DNA of 64,000 nucleotides from Sphingopyxis yananensis (GTDB lineage: Bacteria > Pseudomonadota > Alphaproteobacteria > Sphingomonadales > Sphingomonadaceae), in the NCBI RefSeq assembly GCF_020687785.1, contig NZ_JAJEWI010000006.1, positions 1 through 64,000 on the forward strand, written 5' to 3'. Below the pieces are notes generated by a model, which worked only from the letters and a program-made list of their open reading frames with translations, did not search any database and was not told where the DNA came from. How positions within the stretch are numbered: the first letter of the stretch is position 1; each line of letters opens with the position of its first letter. Below are positions 43,288 through 52,047 of this stretch, piece after piece. A program made the position numbers and the translations under genes.

Positions 43288-43463
43288 CTGAGATGGGTTG
43301 TCATATCATTGGCCCGTAAAAAAGCCAACAAAAGCTTGATGCTGCCCCATCAAATTTTGCGCGCAAACGCTCGATTCAGATGGATGGTGGCGGCGCTTAT
43401 GCCATTCGCCGCCACGCCATAATGCGTCACGTGTTCGCCCAGATCAGGGCAGTTCAAGGCAGG

Positions 43464-44453
43464 TCAGCCCAATTCATCCCACGCCGCTTTGGCAATCGCG
43501 ACCGACGTCTTGCGGGCCTGATGGTCGAACATCGAACTGGTCAAAATCACTTCATCCACCCCGGTTCGCTGAACAAAGCCATGTAATCCCTTACGAATAT
43601 CATCCTGATCGCCAATCGCCGAACATTGCAGCACATGCCCCAATGTCGCCCGCGCGGTCAGTGGCAGGCTTTCCAAATAGCCAGCAACCGGTGGCGGCAA
43701 TCGCCCAGGATTACCGGTCCGCAGCGCAACAAAGGCTTGCTGCTGCGACGTCGCCAGAAACTTCGCCTCATCCTTGGTCGGCGCGGCAAAAACATTAAAA
43801 GCCGCAGCAGCATAAGGTTCGGCCAAATGCTCTGATGGCTCAAATTGACGGCGATAGAGAGACAAAGCCTCGTCCAACGCATCCGGCGCAAAATGGCTGG
43901 CAAAGGCATAGGGCAAACCCAGCATCGCGGCCAATTGCGCGCCAAACAGGCTCGACCCCAAAATCCACAAGGGCACATGGCTGCCTTCACCCGGTACAGC
44001 GCGAATGGACAAACGCTCGTCCCCCGCCAAAAAGGCCTGAAGCTCGATCACATCTTGGGGGAATTGACGCTCATCACTGTTTAAATTGCGGCGCAGCGCT
44101 TGTGCCACCCGCTGGTCCGACCCCGGCGCACGCCCCAAGCCCAAATCGACACGCCCCGGAAACAGAGCCTCTAGCGTACCAAATTGTTCGGCTATCACCA
44201 AGGGCGCATGATTGGGCAACATAATGCCCCCTGCGCCGATGCGAATGGTTGACGTCGCATGGCCAACATGGGCCAAAACCACCGCCGTCGCGGCGCTGGC
44301 AATGCCTTCCATGCCATGATGCTCTGCCACCCAATATCGGTGATAGCCCAATTGTTCGACATGCTGCGCCAAATCGGCAGCATGGGCCAAAGATTGTGCC
44401 ACGCTGCCGCCTTGGGTCACGGGGACAAGATCAAGAAAGGATAATTTGGTCAT
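43464..44453 (-). CDS. LLM-class flavin-dependent oxidoreductase
   Basis: A 329-residue bacterial-luciferase-like TIM-barrel protein. It starts [20 protein letters not shown] and shows [40 protein letters not shown] and [20 protein letters not shown], the group also typed as MsnO8/YhbW-like. These proteins use FMN or F420; in this group FMN is usual. The substrate is unknown. Start 44453 is preferred over an upstream frame by domain alignment. It stands alone and is followed by a terminator. Confidence 0.88.
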   Translation of the reverse strand: MTKLSFLDLVPVTQGGSVAQSLAHAADLAQHVEQLGYHRYWVAEHHGMEGIASAATAVVLAHVGHATSTIRIGAGGIMLPNHAPLVIAEQFGTLEALFPGRVDLGLGRAPGSDQRVAQALRRNLNSDERQFPQDVIELQAFLAGDERLSIRAVPGEGSHVPLWILGSSLFGAQLAAMLGLPYAFASHFAPDALDEALSLYRRQFEPSEHLAEPYAAAAFNVFAAPTKDEAKFLATSQQQAFVALRTGNPGRLPPPVAGYLESLPLTARATLGHVLQCSAIGDQDDIRKGLHGFVQRTGVDEVILTSSMFDHQARKTSVAIAKAAWDELG

Positions 44454-44633
44454 AGCCCGAATATGTGCACCTGCTGCGATCACCGCAAGCCTGCAACCCG
44501 ACGATCCCTTCTTTGGCGGGGCCATGCGAAACTATGCACGCCAGCGTTGACCATGGCGTTTCGGCCCGTCATGACAAAGGCCAAAGCAGAAAAGCGATCA
44601 GCAATATGATCCCTATCTAGGAGAGAATCCGCC

Positions 44634-45650
44634 ATGCAGCATCGCCGTTTGGGCAAAAGCGCCGTCTATGTCTCGGATATTTGTATGGGCACCATGACCT
44701 TTGGCAGTCAGACCGACGAAGCAGAGGCCCACCGCATCTTGGACCATTGCTATGATCATGGCATCAACTTCTATGACACCGCCGAAGGATATCCCGTCCC
44801 GCCCGACACAAAATATGTCGGCCGGACAGAGGAAATCGTCGGTCGCTGGCTGAAAACCAAGCCCCGCGATGCCATTATTTTGGCCACCAAAGTGTCGGGG
44901 CCCAGCCATGCTTGGTTTCGCAGCCCTTGCCGCAATGGCATGACCGCGCTGGATCGGCACAATATCATGACCGCCATCGACGGCAGCCTGCGCCGCCTGC
45001 AAGTGGATTATATCGACCTATATCAAACCCATTGGCCCGACCATGACGCTCCTTATGAAGAAGTGATGGAGGTGCTGGACGATCTGGTCCGCATAGGCAA
45101 AGTGCGGGTGCTGGGCTGTTCCAACGAAAGCAGTTGGGGACTGATGAAATCACTGGCGGTGTCCGACAAAATCAGCGGCGCACGCTATCAAACCATCCAG
45201 AATAATTTCAGCCTGAACAACCGCCGCTTTGCCGATGAACTGGCGCAGGTGTGCCGCCAAGAAGGCGTCAGCCTGATCCCTTATTCCCCGCTGGGCGGCG
45301 GTGTTTTATCCGGCAAATATCAAGGCGGTGCCTTCCCCGACGGCGCGCGTTTCTCGAACTACCGCCAACTGGGCGAACGCCAGCGTCAAATGATTGGGCG
45401 CTTTGTCAACGACCGCAGCTTGGCCGCGACAGCCCGCTATCTGGAATTGGCCGAGCAAGCCGGTATGCACCCCGTCACCTTGGCCACCGCATGGTCGAAA
45501 CAGCATGATTTTGTGGCGTCCACCATCGTCGGCGTCACCAGCCTAGACCAAGTCGCCCCCATCCTCGCCGCCGCTGATCTAAGCTTGGACGACAGCCTGA
45601 TGAAGGCCCTGCGTCAGGTCGACCGCGACATCCCCTATCCCATGGGTTAA
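44634..45650 (+). CDS. Aldo/keto reductase
   Basis: A 338-residue TIM-barrel NADPH-dependent oxidoreductase of the Tas/YajO-like branch. It starts MQHRRLGKSAVYVSDICMGT. Catalytic tetrad residues are visible: Asp and Tyr region in GINFYDTAEGYP, Lys in IILATKVSG, and His in YQTHWPDHD. LIPYSPLGGGVLSGKYQGGA and the cofactor segment ASTIVGVTSLDQV complete the fold. Substrate unknown. AGGAGAG precedes the start. It is a single gene. Confidence 0.92.
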   Translation: MQHRRLGKSAVYVSDICMGTMTFGSQTDEAEAHRILDHCYDHGINFYDTAEGYPVPPDTKYVGRTEEIVGRWLKTKPRDAIILATKVSGPSHAWFRSPCRNGMTALDRHNIMTAIDGSLRRLQVDYIDLYQTHWPDHDAPYEEVMEVLDDLVRIGKVRVLGCSNESSWGLMKSLAVSDKISGARYQTIQNNFSLNNRRFADELAQVCRQEGVSLIPYSPLGGGVLSGKYQGGAFPDGARFSNYRQLGERQRQMIGRFVNDRSLAATARYLELAEQAGMHPVTLATAWSKQHDFVASTIVGVTSLDQVAPILAAADLSLDDSLMKALRQVDRDIPYPMG

Positions 45651-45660
45651 AAATGGATCA

Positions 45661-45685
45661 GGCGCTGCGACCATGCCGCAGCGCC
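45661..45685. terminator. Hairpin between convergent genes
   Basis: GGCGCTGCG (45661-45669) pairs perfectly with CGCAGCGCC (45677-45685) around a 7-nt loop, in the 55-bp gap between the aldo/keto reductase and the dienelactone hydrolase-like gene. No T run. Confidence 0.6.
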
Positions 45686-45705
45686 AGCCCTGTTCATCGC
45701 CAGCG

Positions 45706-46584
45706 TTACAGCGCCGCCGCCATCATCGCCAACATTCGGCCCCATGCTTTTTCCGCCTGCACTTCGTCATAGGCAAAGCCATCGGGCGGGCACCAACCAT
45801 GGTTGGCGGGGTAAACCTCTACCTCATGCCATTGCGGACGCGGCTTCAAAGCGTCGTTCAACCGGACCTTTTCTTGCGGTTCCTTGGCGTCATCATCTTG
45901 CGCAATGGCGAATAAATAGGCGGCCTTGGTGCCACCGATCAACAGATGCGGACTGTCGGCCTTGTCCGTTCCCACGCCGCCGCCATGGAAGCTGGCCACC
46001 GCGCCAACGCGGTCAGGCAAAGCGGCGGCGCTGTAAATCGCCATTGCCCCGCCCATGCAATATCCCGTCACCGCCATTTTGCGGCTGCTATCGACGGCGT
46101 CTTGCCCATCCAAAAAGGCGATAAAGTCGCGTGTATCCGCATCAATCAACGGACGGGTCAAGGCATGCATCCAACCGAACAGCCGTTCGCGCACCGTCGC
46201 GTCCGAAAAAGCCTCACCCTCCACCATCGCGGGTCCGGCTTGCCACCGATAAAAGGGGTTCACGCACAGCACGGCATAGCCTTCTGCGGCCAATCGGTCC
46301 GCCATTGCCGTAAAAGTGGGGCGCAGCCCGCGAATATCGGGCCAAATCAGCACGGCGGGATGCTTGCCGCTGCTCGGCGCGGTGAAATAAGCATCAACAC
46401 TGCCCGCCGACGTTGTTATGGTCACATCGCGGCGGCTCAACGCATCCATCGCCGCCGCCGATGCGGGCCACAAGCTGGCCGCAAAAGCCGCCGCGGCCAC
46501 GGTGCCAGTTCCAAGCACCGCAAATTCGCGCCGTCCCATGGTTTCGCCCTGCCCCTTGCCGTGGACTGTATCTGCATCACACAT
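45706..46584 (-). CDS. Exported dienelactone hydrolase-family protein
   Basis: A 292-residue alpha/beta hydrolase. A Tat-type leader (MGRREFAVLGTGTVAAAAFA) is found within the first 40 residues, followed by the hydrolase domain. The catalytic Cys is in the elbow GYCMGG, the Asp in IAQDDDAK, and the His in PANHGWC. Dienelactone hydrolases act on lactones in aromatic catabolism, but many Tat-exported homologues have unknown substrates. ATG 46584 has GAGGGG 7 nt upstream; an internal Met before the RR motif could also be used. Confidence 0.85.
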   Translation of the reverse strand: MCDADTVHGKGQGETMGRREFAVLGTGTVAAAAFAASLWPASAAAMDALSRRDVTITTSAGSVDAYFTAPSSGKHPAVLIWPDIRGLRPTFTAMADRLAAEGYAVLCVNPFYRWQAGPAMVEGEAFSDATVRERLFGWMHALTRPLIDADTRDFIAFLDGQDAVDSSRKMAVTGYCMGGAMAIYSAAALPDRVGAVASFHGGGVGTDKADSPHLLIGGTKAAYLFAIAQDDDAKEPQEKVRLNDALKPRPQWHEVEVYPANHGWCPPDGFAYDEVQAEKAWGRMLAMMAAAL

Positions 46585-46653
46585 CGCCTATCCCCTCACC
46601 ATGGCCGCCGGCCAAAATTCAATATATCAGTAATTTTGCGCGCTATTTCGGCG

Positions 46654-47319
46654 CTATAGCCCCATGATTTTACGCACATCATCATAGTCATGCGCAACAT
46701 GCTGCACGCCAACCGCTTGCAATGTTTCGCCATGCGCAGCGGCGTCCAAAATATGCCCGCCGCCGCAAAAGCCGATCACCGTCATACCCGCCGCGACCGC
46801 TGCACGGGCCCCTATCGGACTATCCTCCAGCGCCAGACATGATACAGGGTCCACGCCCAGCCCCTCTGCCGCCGCCAGATAAATGTCGGGATAGGGTTTC
46901 CCCCGTGCCCATCCATCGGCGCTATAGATATGCGGACCAAAATGGGTAGCCAGCCCAAATCCATCCAAGGACCGCTGGATATAATCGGGCTGGCTGGACG
47001 ACGCGATGGCGCGCGGCACGGCGACCAATTGCGCCAGAAAATCCGCCACCCCTGCCACCGCGCAAAAACCATCCGCGAATTTCAGCTTGGCTCGTTCGCG
47101 GTGCTGCTGCCGAAAATCATCCGGCAAGGGCGCGCCCAATTGCTGAACAATCCGGCGCTCCGTTTCTTGCCAATTATGGCCACAATAGCGGCGCAAACTA
47201 TCTTCATAGCTGGTCGGCAGGCCAATCGCCGTCAGGCTTTCGGCCAAACATTCATTGGCCCGAACCTCGCTATCCGCGACCACACCGTCAAAATCGAATA
47301 TCACGGCTTGAAAGGTCAT
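46654..47319 (-). CDS. HAD-superfamily hydrolase (subfamily IA phosphatase)
   Basis: A 221-residue phosphatase with the nucleophile motif FDFDGVVADSEVRAN, a cap helix region, motif II IASSSQPDY, and GWARGKPYPDIYLAAAEGLG supplying motif III, then ALEDSPIGARAAVAAGM with motif IV. It resembles beta-phosphoglucomutase or phosphoglycolate phosphatase-like enzymes; the substrate is not certain. It starts 10 bp after glmS on the same strand and is probably in its operon, so a sugar-phosphate substrate is plausible. Confidence 0.9.
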   Translation of the reverse strand: MTFQAVIFDFDGVVADSEVRANECLAESLTAIGLPTSYEDSLRRYCGHNWQETERRIVQQLGAPLPDDFRQQHRERAKLKFADGFCAVAGVADFLAQLVAVPRAIASSSQPDYIQRSLDGFGLATHFGPHIYSADGWARGKPYPDIYLAAAEGLGVDPVSCLALEDSPIGARAAVAAGMTVIGFCGGGHILDAAAHGETLQAVGVQHVAHDYDDVRKIMGL

Positions 47320-47329
47320 GACCGGTCCG

Positions 47330-49153
47330 TCACTCCACGGTCACCGATTTCGCCAAATTGCGCGGCTGGTCGACATCGGTGCCTTTGGCAACCGCGACAT
47401 GATAGGCCAGCAATTGCACCGGCACGGCATAGACCAAAGGCGCGATCAGCGGATGAACCTTGGGCATTTCAATGGTCGCCATGCAGCCATCGCCCGCTTC
47501 GGCCAAACCAGCGGCATCGGAAATCAGCACGACTTTTCCGCCGCGTGCCATTACCTCTTGCATATTGCTGACGGTTTTTTCGAACAACGGCCCCGATGGC
47601 GCCAGAACGATGACAGGCACGGCTTCGTCGATCAAGGCAATCGGGCCATGCTTCATTTCACCCGATGCATAGCCTTCGGCGTGTATATAGCTGATTTCTT
47701 TTAACTTTAACGCCCCTTCCAGCGCCAAAGGATAATCCGCCCCGCGCCCCAAATAGAGCACATCACGGGCCGGCGCGATCAACGGAGCGATCTGGGCAAT
47801 CGCGTCATCAAAGGCCAAGGCCGCATTCAGCGCGGCGGGCGTCTCCACCAATTGCCGAACAATATCCCGCTCTTCTTCGGCGCTTAACCGGCCCTTGGCG
47901 ATCGCCAAATGCGCGGCCAGCGCCGCCAGCACCGCCAATTGACAGGTAAAGGCTTTGGTCGATGCCACGCCAATCTCGGGCCCTGCATGGGTTGGCAACA
48001 GCAAATCTGCTTCACGTGCCATGCTGCTGGTCGGAACATTCACCACCACCGCGATGGTCTGTCCATTGGCTTTGCAATGGCGCAGCGCCGCCAGCGTATC
48101 CGCCGTCTCGCCCGATTGCGAAATGAACAGCGCCAATCCACCCGGTTGCAACACAGGGTCGCGATAGCGAAACTCCGACGCCACATCGATATCGACTGGC
48201 ACACGGGCGAATTGCTCAATCCAATATTTGGCGACCATGCCCGCGTAAAAACTGGTGCCGCAGGCCACAATGGTGATGCGATCAATGGCGGACAGATTAA
48301 AATCCATCTGCGGCAGCGCGACACTTTGCTCCAACGGCCGGATATAGGATGACAAGGTTTGCGCCACCACGGTCGGCTGTTCAAAAATCTCTTTTTGCAT
48401 GAAGTGGCGATAAGGCCCCTTCTCTACCGCTGCTGCGGTTACGCCCGACGCCACAATATCACGCGACATTTGCTGATTGTCGGCGTCAAAAATCTGGGCC
48501 CCATCCCGCGTGATGACCACCCAGTCGCCTTCTTCCAAATAGCTGATTTTCTGGGTGAGCGGTGCCAACGCCAGCGCGTCCGACCCCAAATAGGTTTCGC
48601 CGTCGCCATAACCCACCACCAAGGGCGAACCCAAGCGCGCGCCGATCAGCAAATCGGGATGCTGGCGAAACGCAATGGCCAGCGCAAAGGCCCCGCGCAA
48701 CTGCGGCAACACCGCTTTGACCGCGTCACGGGGCGATGCCCCCGCCTCAATCTGTTCCGACAATAAATGCGCCACAACTTCGGTGTCGGTTTCGCTTTCA
48801 AACACACGACCCCGCGCCGTCAGGGCCTCGCGCAAAGGCTTGAAATTTTCGATGATACCATTGTGCACCAAGGCCACTTCGCCCGTGGCATGGGGGTGGG
48901 CATTGCTGGTTGTCGGCGCGCCGTGCGTGGCCCAGCGGGTATGGGCAATGCCCACGGTGCCCGCTGCGGGATTGCTGGCCAATTCCGTCACCAAATTGTT
49001 CAGCTTGCCTTCGGCGCGGCGGCGGACCAACTGCCCGCCTTCGATGGTGCAGATGCCCGCGCTGTCATATCCGCGATATTCCATGCGGCGCAGACCGTCC
49101 ACCAAGCGGTCTGCCACCTGATCCTTGCCAATAATCCCGATAATTCCGCACAT
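47330..49153 (-). CDS. glmS: Glutamine--fructose-6-phosphate aminotransferase (isomerizing)
   Basis: A 607-residue GlmS. The glutaminase domain starts MCGIIGIIGKDQVADRLVDG with catalytic Cys2, and has GIAHTRWATHGAPTTSNAHP. The isomerase part has two SIS domains, including VACGTSFYAGMVAKYWIEQF, and the C-terminal Lys-containing end AKSVTVE. It makes glucosamine 6-phosphate for peptidoglycan and LPS. No ribozyme-like leader is visible. It is one of two separate glm loci here, the other being glmU 0.2 kb upstream. Confidence 0.97.
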   Translation of the reverse strand: MCGIIGIIGKDQVADRLVDGLRRMEYRGYDSAGICTIEGGQLVRRRAEGKLNNLVTELASNPAAGTVGIAHTRWATHGAPTTSNAHPHATGEVALVHNGIIENFKPLREALTARGRVFESETDTEVVAHLLSEQIEAGASPRDAVKAVLPQLRGAFALAIAFRQHPDLLIGARLGSPLVVGYGDGETYLGSDALALAPLTQKISYLEEGDWVVITRDGAQIFDADNQQMSRDIVASGVTAAAVEKGPYRHFMQKEIFEQPTVVAQTLSSYIRPLEQSVALPQMDFNLSAIDRITIVACGTSFYAGMVAKYWIEQFARVPVDIDVASEFRYRDPVLQPGGLALFISQSGETADTLAALRHCKANGQTIAVVVNVPTSSMAREADLLLPTHAGPEIGVASTKAFTCQLAVLAALAAHLAIAKGRLSAEEERDIVRQLVETPAALNAALAFDDAIAQIAPLIAPARDVLYLGRGADYPLALEGALKLKEISYIHAEGYASGEMKHGPIALIDEAVPVIVLAPSGPLFEKTVSNMQEVMARGGKVVLISDAAGLAEAGDGCMATIEMPKVHPLIAPLVYAVPVQLLAYHVAVAKGTDVDQPRNLAKSVTVE

Positions 49154-49345
49154 AAAACGCGCTTTCGTCTCTCTGATGGACTTTCGTCTCTATGATGGAA
49201 AAGAGCGCCCACCCACGCCCGATATGCCTTGATGACCCAATATTAAACTGACCTCAAGTCGCATAGCTTTGCGAAATGGCCAACTTCGCCAATGGCCCGC
49301 AACAGTGGATCCGCCTTCATGGCTTTTCCACCCCGCACATGATGG

Positions 49346-50725
49346 TTACTTCGCGGCTTTTTCGGCCTTTTTACGGCGCATGGCATCATGAAAACGGTCC
49401 GCCCAACCAGGTTTGACCAATTGTTCGCCGCGCACCAGACGCAAATCTCCGTCCGCTACATCGCGGGTCACCGCGCTGCCCGCCGCAACAATCGCATCAC
49501 AGCCAATTTTCACCGGCGCGACCAGCGAACTGTTGGACCCAATAAAGGCCCGTTCGCCAATCACCGTCTGATATTTGAAATAGCCATCATAATTGCAGGT
49601 GATCGTTCCCGCGCCAATATTGGCTGCTGCACCCACAACCGCATCGCCCAAATAGGTCAAATGATTGGCCTTGGCCCCCTTGCCCAAATGCGCCTTTTTG
49701 GTTTCGACAAAATTACCAATCTTGGCCTTTTCCTCCAAAATGGTTCCGGTCCGCAGGCGCGCAAATGGCCCGACTTCACATCCCGTGTCGATCCGCGCCC
49801 CTTCAATATGGCAATTGGCGCGAATGCGAACATGGTCGCCCACTTGCACCCCCACGCCAAAAAACACATTGGGTTCAATCACCACATCGCGGCCAATTTC
49901 GGTATCATGGGCAAACCACACGGTTTCCGGCGCAATTAAGGTCGCGCCATCCGCCATCGCCTTGGCACGGCGGCGCTGTTGCCATGCCCCCTCCATCACC
50001 GCCAATTCGGCGCGGCTGTTGATGCCCGCCACGTCAAAGGGATCGGTCGTCACCACCACACAATGCCGTCCATCAGCATTGGCGATATTCACAATATCGA
50101 CCAGATAATATTCCCCAGCCGCATTATCATTGCCAACACGGGCCAACAGGTTGAACAAATCCGCCGCCTTGGCCGCCATCAACCCGCTGTTACACAAACG
50201 CACGGCGCGCTCTGCTTCGCTGGCATCCTTATGTTCGACCATTTTCGTCACACGGTCGCCATCCGCAATCACACGGCCATATTGCAGCGCGTCATCGGGT
50301 TCAAAGGCCAGCACCACCACCGCGGGTGCATCATCGCCGTGCAAACGGTCGATCATCCGCCGCATCGTTTCCGCCGGAACAAAAGGCACATCGCCATATA
50401 GGATCAGCACGTCCCCCGAAAAATCTACCAAAGCCTGTTGGGCTTGCTGCACCGCATGGCCCGTACCCAATTGCGGTTCCTGCACCGCCAAGTCGGCGCT
50501 GCCCGCCAAGGCGGCCGCCAATTGTTCGGCCTTGTCGCCGACAATCACCACTTTGCGCGCAGGCGCCAGTTCGTCCACGCTGGCCATCAAATGACCCAGC
50601 ATCGGCAGACCCGCAATCGGGTGCAGCACCTTGTGCAGGTCAGATTTCATACGCGTGCCCTTGCCCGCTGCCAAAATGACAGCAGCCAAAGGCGGGATGG
50701 ACGAAGCGTTCAGGGTGTCAGTCAT
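49346..50725 (-). CDS. glmU: Bifunctional UDP-GlcNAc pyrophosphorylase / GlcN-1-P acetyltransferase
   Basis: A 459-residue GlmU. The N-terminal uridyltransferase domain has ILAAGKGTRMKSDLHKVLHP, then QLGTGHAVQQAQ and LYGDVPFVP. The C-terminal left-handed beta-helix shows ARLRTGTILEEKAKIGNFVE and TYLGDAVVGAAANIGAGTIT with the acetyltransferase His region. It makes UDP-GlcNAc in two steps. Upstream of glmS on the same strand, separated by about 190 bp, so possibly co-regulated. Start 50725 chosen as the first Met of the conserved sequence. Confidence 0.97.
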   Translation of the reverse strand: MTDTLNASSIPPLAAVILAAGKGTRMKSDLHKVLHPIAGLPMLGHLMASVDELAPARKVVIVGDKAEQLAAALAGSADLAVQEPQLGTGHAVQQAQQALVDFSGDVLILYGDVPFVPAETMRRMIDRLHGDDAPAVVVLAFEPDDALQYGRVIADGDRVTKMVEHKDASEAERAVRLCNSGLMAAKAADLFNLLARVGNDNAAGEYYLVDIVNIANADGRHCVVVTTDPFDVAGINSRAELAVMEGAWQQRRRAKAMADGATLIAPETVWFAHDTEIGRDVVIEPNVFFGVGVQVGDHVRIRANCHIEGARIDTGCEVGPFARLRTGTILEEKAKIGNFVETKKAHLGKGAKANHLTYLGDAVVGAAANIGAGTITCNYDGYFKYQTVIGERAFIGSNSSLVAPVKIGCDAIVAAGSAVTRDVADGDLRLVRGEQLVKPGWADRFHDAMRRKKAEKAAK

Positions 50726-50784
50726 ATATGCTGCCATGCCAGCAAAATATTGCGCTTTCCAGACCAAGCGGCCATTCCGGCAAA

Positions 50785-51507
50785 ATGAACCTCAATTTTC
50801 GCTCCGCCCCGCGCCTCAACGACCGCCCTATCGACCTGATCGGCTTTGATCTGGATGGCACATTGGTCGACAGCAGCCGCGACATTGCCGCCGCCCTGAA
50901 TCATATGTTGGGCAGTATTGGCCGTGCGCCCCTGCCGTTGGATGTCGTTCATGCCATGACCGGCGGCGGCGCGCGGCATTTAATCCTGACAGCTTGCGAG
51001 GCGACGGGCGGATTGGACGGGCTGGACATGGACGCCTTGCTCGACGTGCAGCTGCGCTATTATGCCGACCATGCCGCCGAACATAGCCGCTTGTTCGACG
51101 GCGTCGTCGCGGCGCTCGACGCTTTGGATGCCATGGGCGTCACATGCGCGGTGGCGACCAACAAACATGAACATTTGGCCCGTTTGCTGCTGGACCAATT
51201 GGGCATTGGTGACCGCATGGCCTTTGTGATTGGCGGCGACACATTGGGCCCTGGCCGCGCCAAACCCCATCCGGATATGCTGCTGGCGATGATGGATGAT
51301 TGTGGCACGAAAAATGCCGCCTTTGTGGGCGACACGGCCTATGATGTGGGCGCCGCCGCCGCCGCTGGCATCCCCAGCATTTTTGTGGATTTCAGCGCGC
51401 AGCCCATCACCCCCTGCCCCCTAGGCGCGGATTTTCGCATTCATCATTTTGACGAACTGGTTCCGCTGCTGACCGCCAACAGCATGGCGGAATTTGCGGC
51501 GTTTTAA
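50785..51507 (+). CDS. gph: Phosphoglycolate phosphatase-like HAD hydrolase
   Basis: A 240-residue HAD hydrolase of the Gph branch. Motif I is LIGFDLDGTLVDSSRDIAAA, the cap begins HAMTGGGARHLI, motif II is CAVATNKHEH, and motif III/IV are AKPHPDMLLAMM and AFVGDTAYDVGAAAAAGI. Gph removes 2-phosphoglycolate. The symbol is assigned by similarity of layout; other sugar phosphatases look alike. The start at 50785 lies 59 bp from the divergent glmU start, implying a shared promoter region. The stop overlaps the convergent MarR gene by 4 bp. Confidence 0.8.
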   Translation: MNLNFRSAPRLNDRPIDLIGFDLDGTLVDSSRDIAAALNHMLGSIGRAPLPLDVVHAMTGGGARHLILTACEATGGLDGLDMDALLDVQLRYYADHAAEHSRLFDGVVAALDALDAMGVTCAVATNKHEHLARLLLDQLGIGDRMAFVIGGDTLGPGRAKPHPDMLLAMMDDCGTKNAAFVGDTAYDVGAAAAAGIPSIFVDFSAQPITPCPLGADFRIHHFDELVPLLTANSMAEFAAF

Positions 51508-51968
51508 TTCGCCGCTTCTTCCCCATCATGATGGGATGCCGCAACCAGCAATTTGGCCAATATCGCCATCAAGCTTGCGCGTTCGTCGCGGGTTAAGCTG
51601 CCCTCGATACGCGCTTCGGCCGCCAAAGCGATGGGAACGATTTCATGATATAGCGCCACACCTGCCGCGCTCAGCATGACATGATGGGACCGACCATCAA
51701 CAGCATGGGCTTGCCGCTGAACCAATTTCCGCTCATCCAGCACTTTGACTGCACGGTTAACGGTCACCTTGTCCAGCCGCGTAATTTCCACCAATTGCCG
51801 CTGGGTCAACGCCTGACCCTCACCCAGCACCGCCATTAATCGCCATTCCGGAATGCGAAGGCCAAAACGCTGCTGATATTCCTCGGCAATACGACCCGAC
51901 ACCGCACCCGATGTCGTCGCCAATTTAAACGGCAGAAAATTTTCCAAATTCAACCGAATGTCGCTCAT
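51504..51968 (-). CDS. MarR-family transcriptional regulator
   Basis: A 154-residue winged helix regulator. The DNA-binding part spans RIPEWRLMAVLGEGQALTQR, the recognition helix LDKVTVNRAVKVLDERKLVQ, and the wing with AVDGRSHHVMLSAAG. Ligands of MarR proteins are usually small aromatic compounds. Start 51968 fits family length. It converges on gph with a 4-bp stop-codon overlap and lies upstream (in strand sense, downstream) of the third TonB receptor, so regulation of that receptor is possible but not shown. Confidence 0.9.
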   Translation of the reverse strand: MSDIRLNLENFLPFKLATTSGAVSGRIAEEYQQRFGLRIPEWRLMAVLGEGQALTQRQLVEITRLDKVTVNRAVKVLDERKLVQRQAHAVDGRSHHVMLSAAGVALYHEIVPIALAAEARIEGSLTRDERASLMAILAKLLVAASHHDGEEAAN

Positions 51969-52047
51969 CGCGCCCAGCACCAATATATTGTCATCTCATC
52001 CTCCCACTGGCCCCAACATAGTGTTGCGGCCATCCCCATAGTGGCGG

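Noticed and set aside
43290-43463. Short 35-codon minus-strand frame between the LLM gene and its terminator
   Set aside because: A readable stretch (NCPDLGEHVTHYGVAANGIS) exists but needs a TTG start without a ribosome-binding site, so I could not support it.
47330-49345. A glmS ribozyme upstream of glmS
   Set aside because: The region before glmS shows no structured leader, and the glmS ribozyme is known mainly from Gram-positive bacteria.
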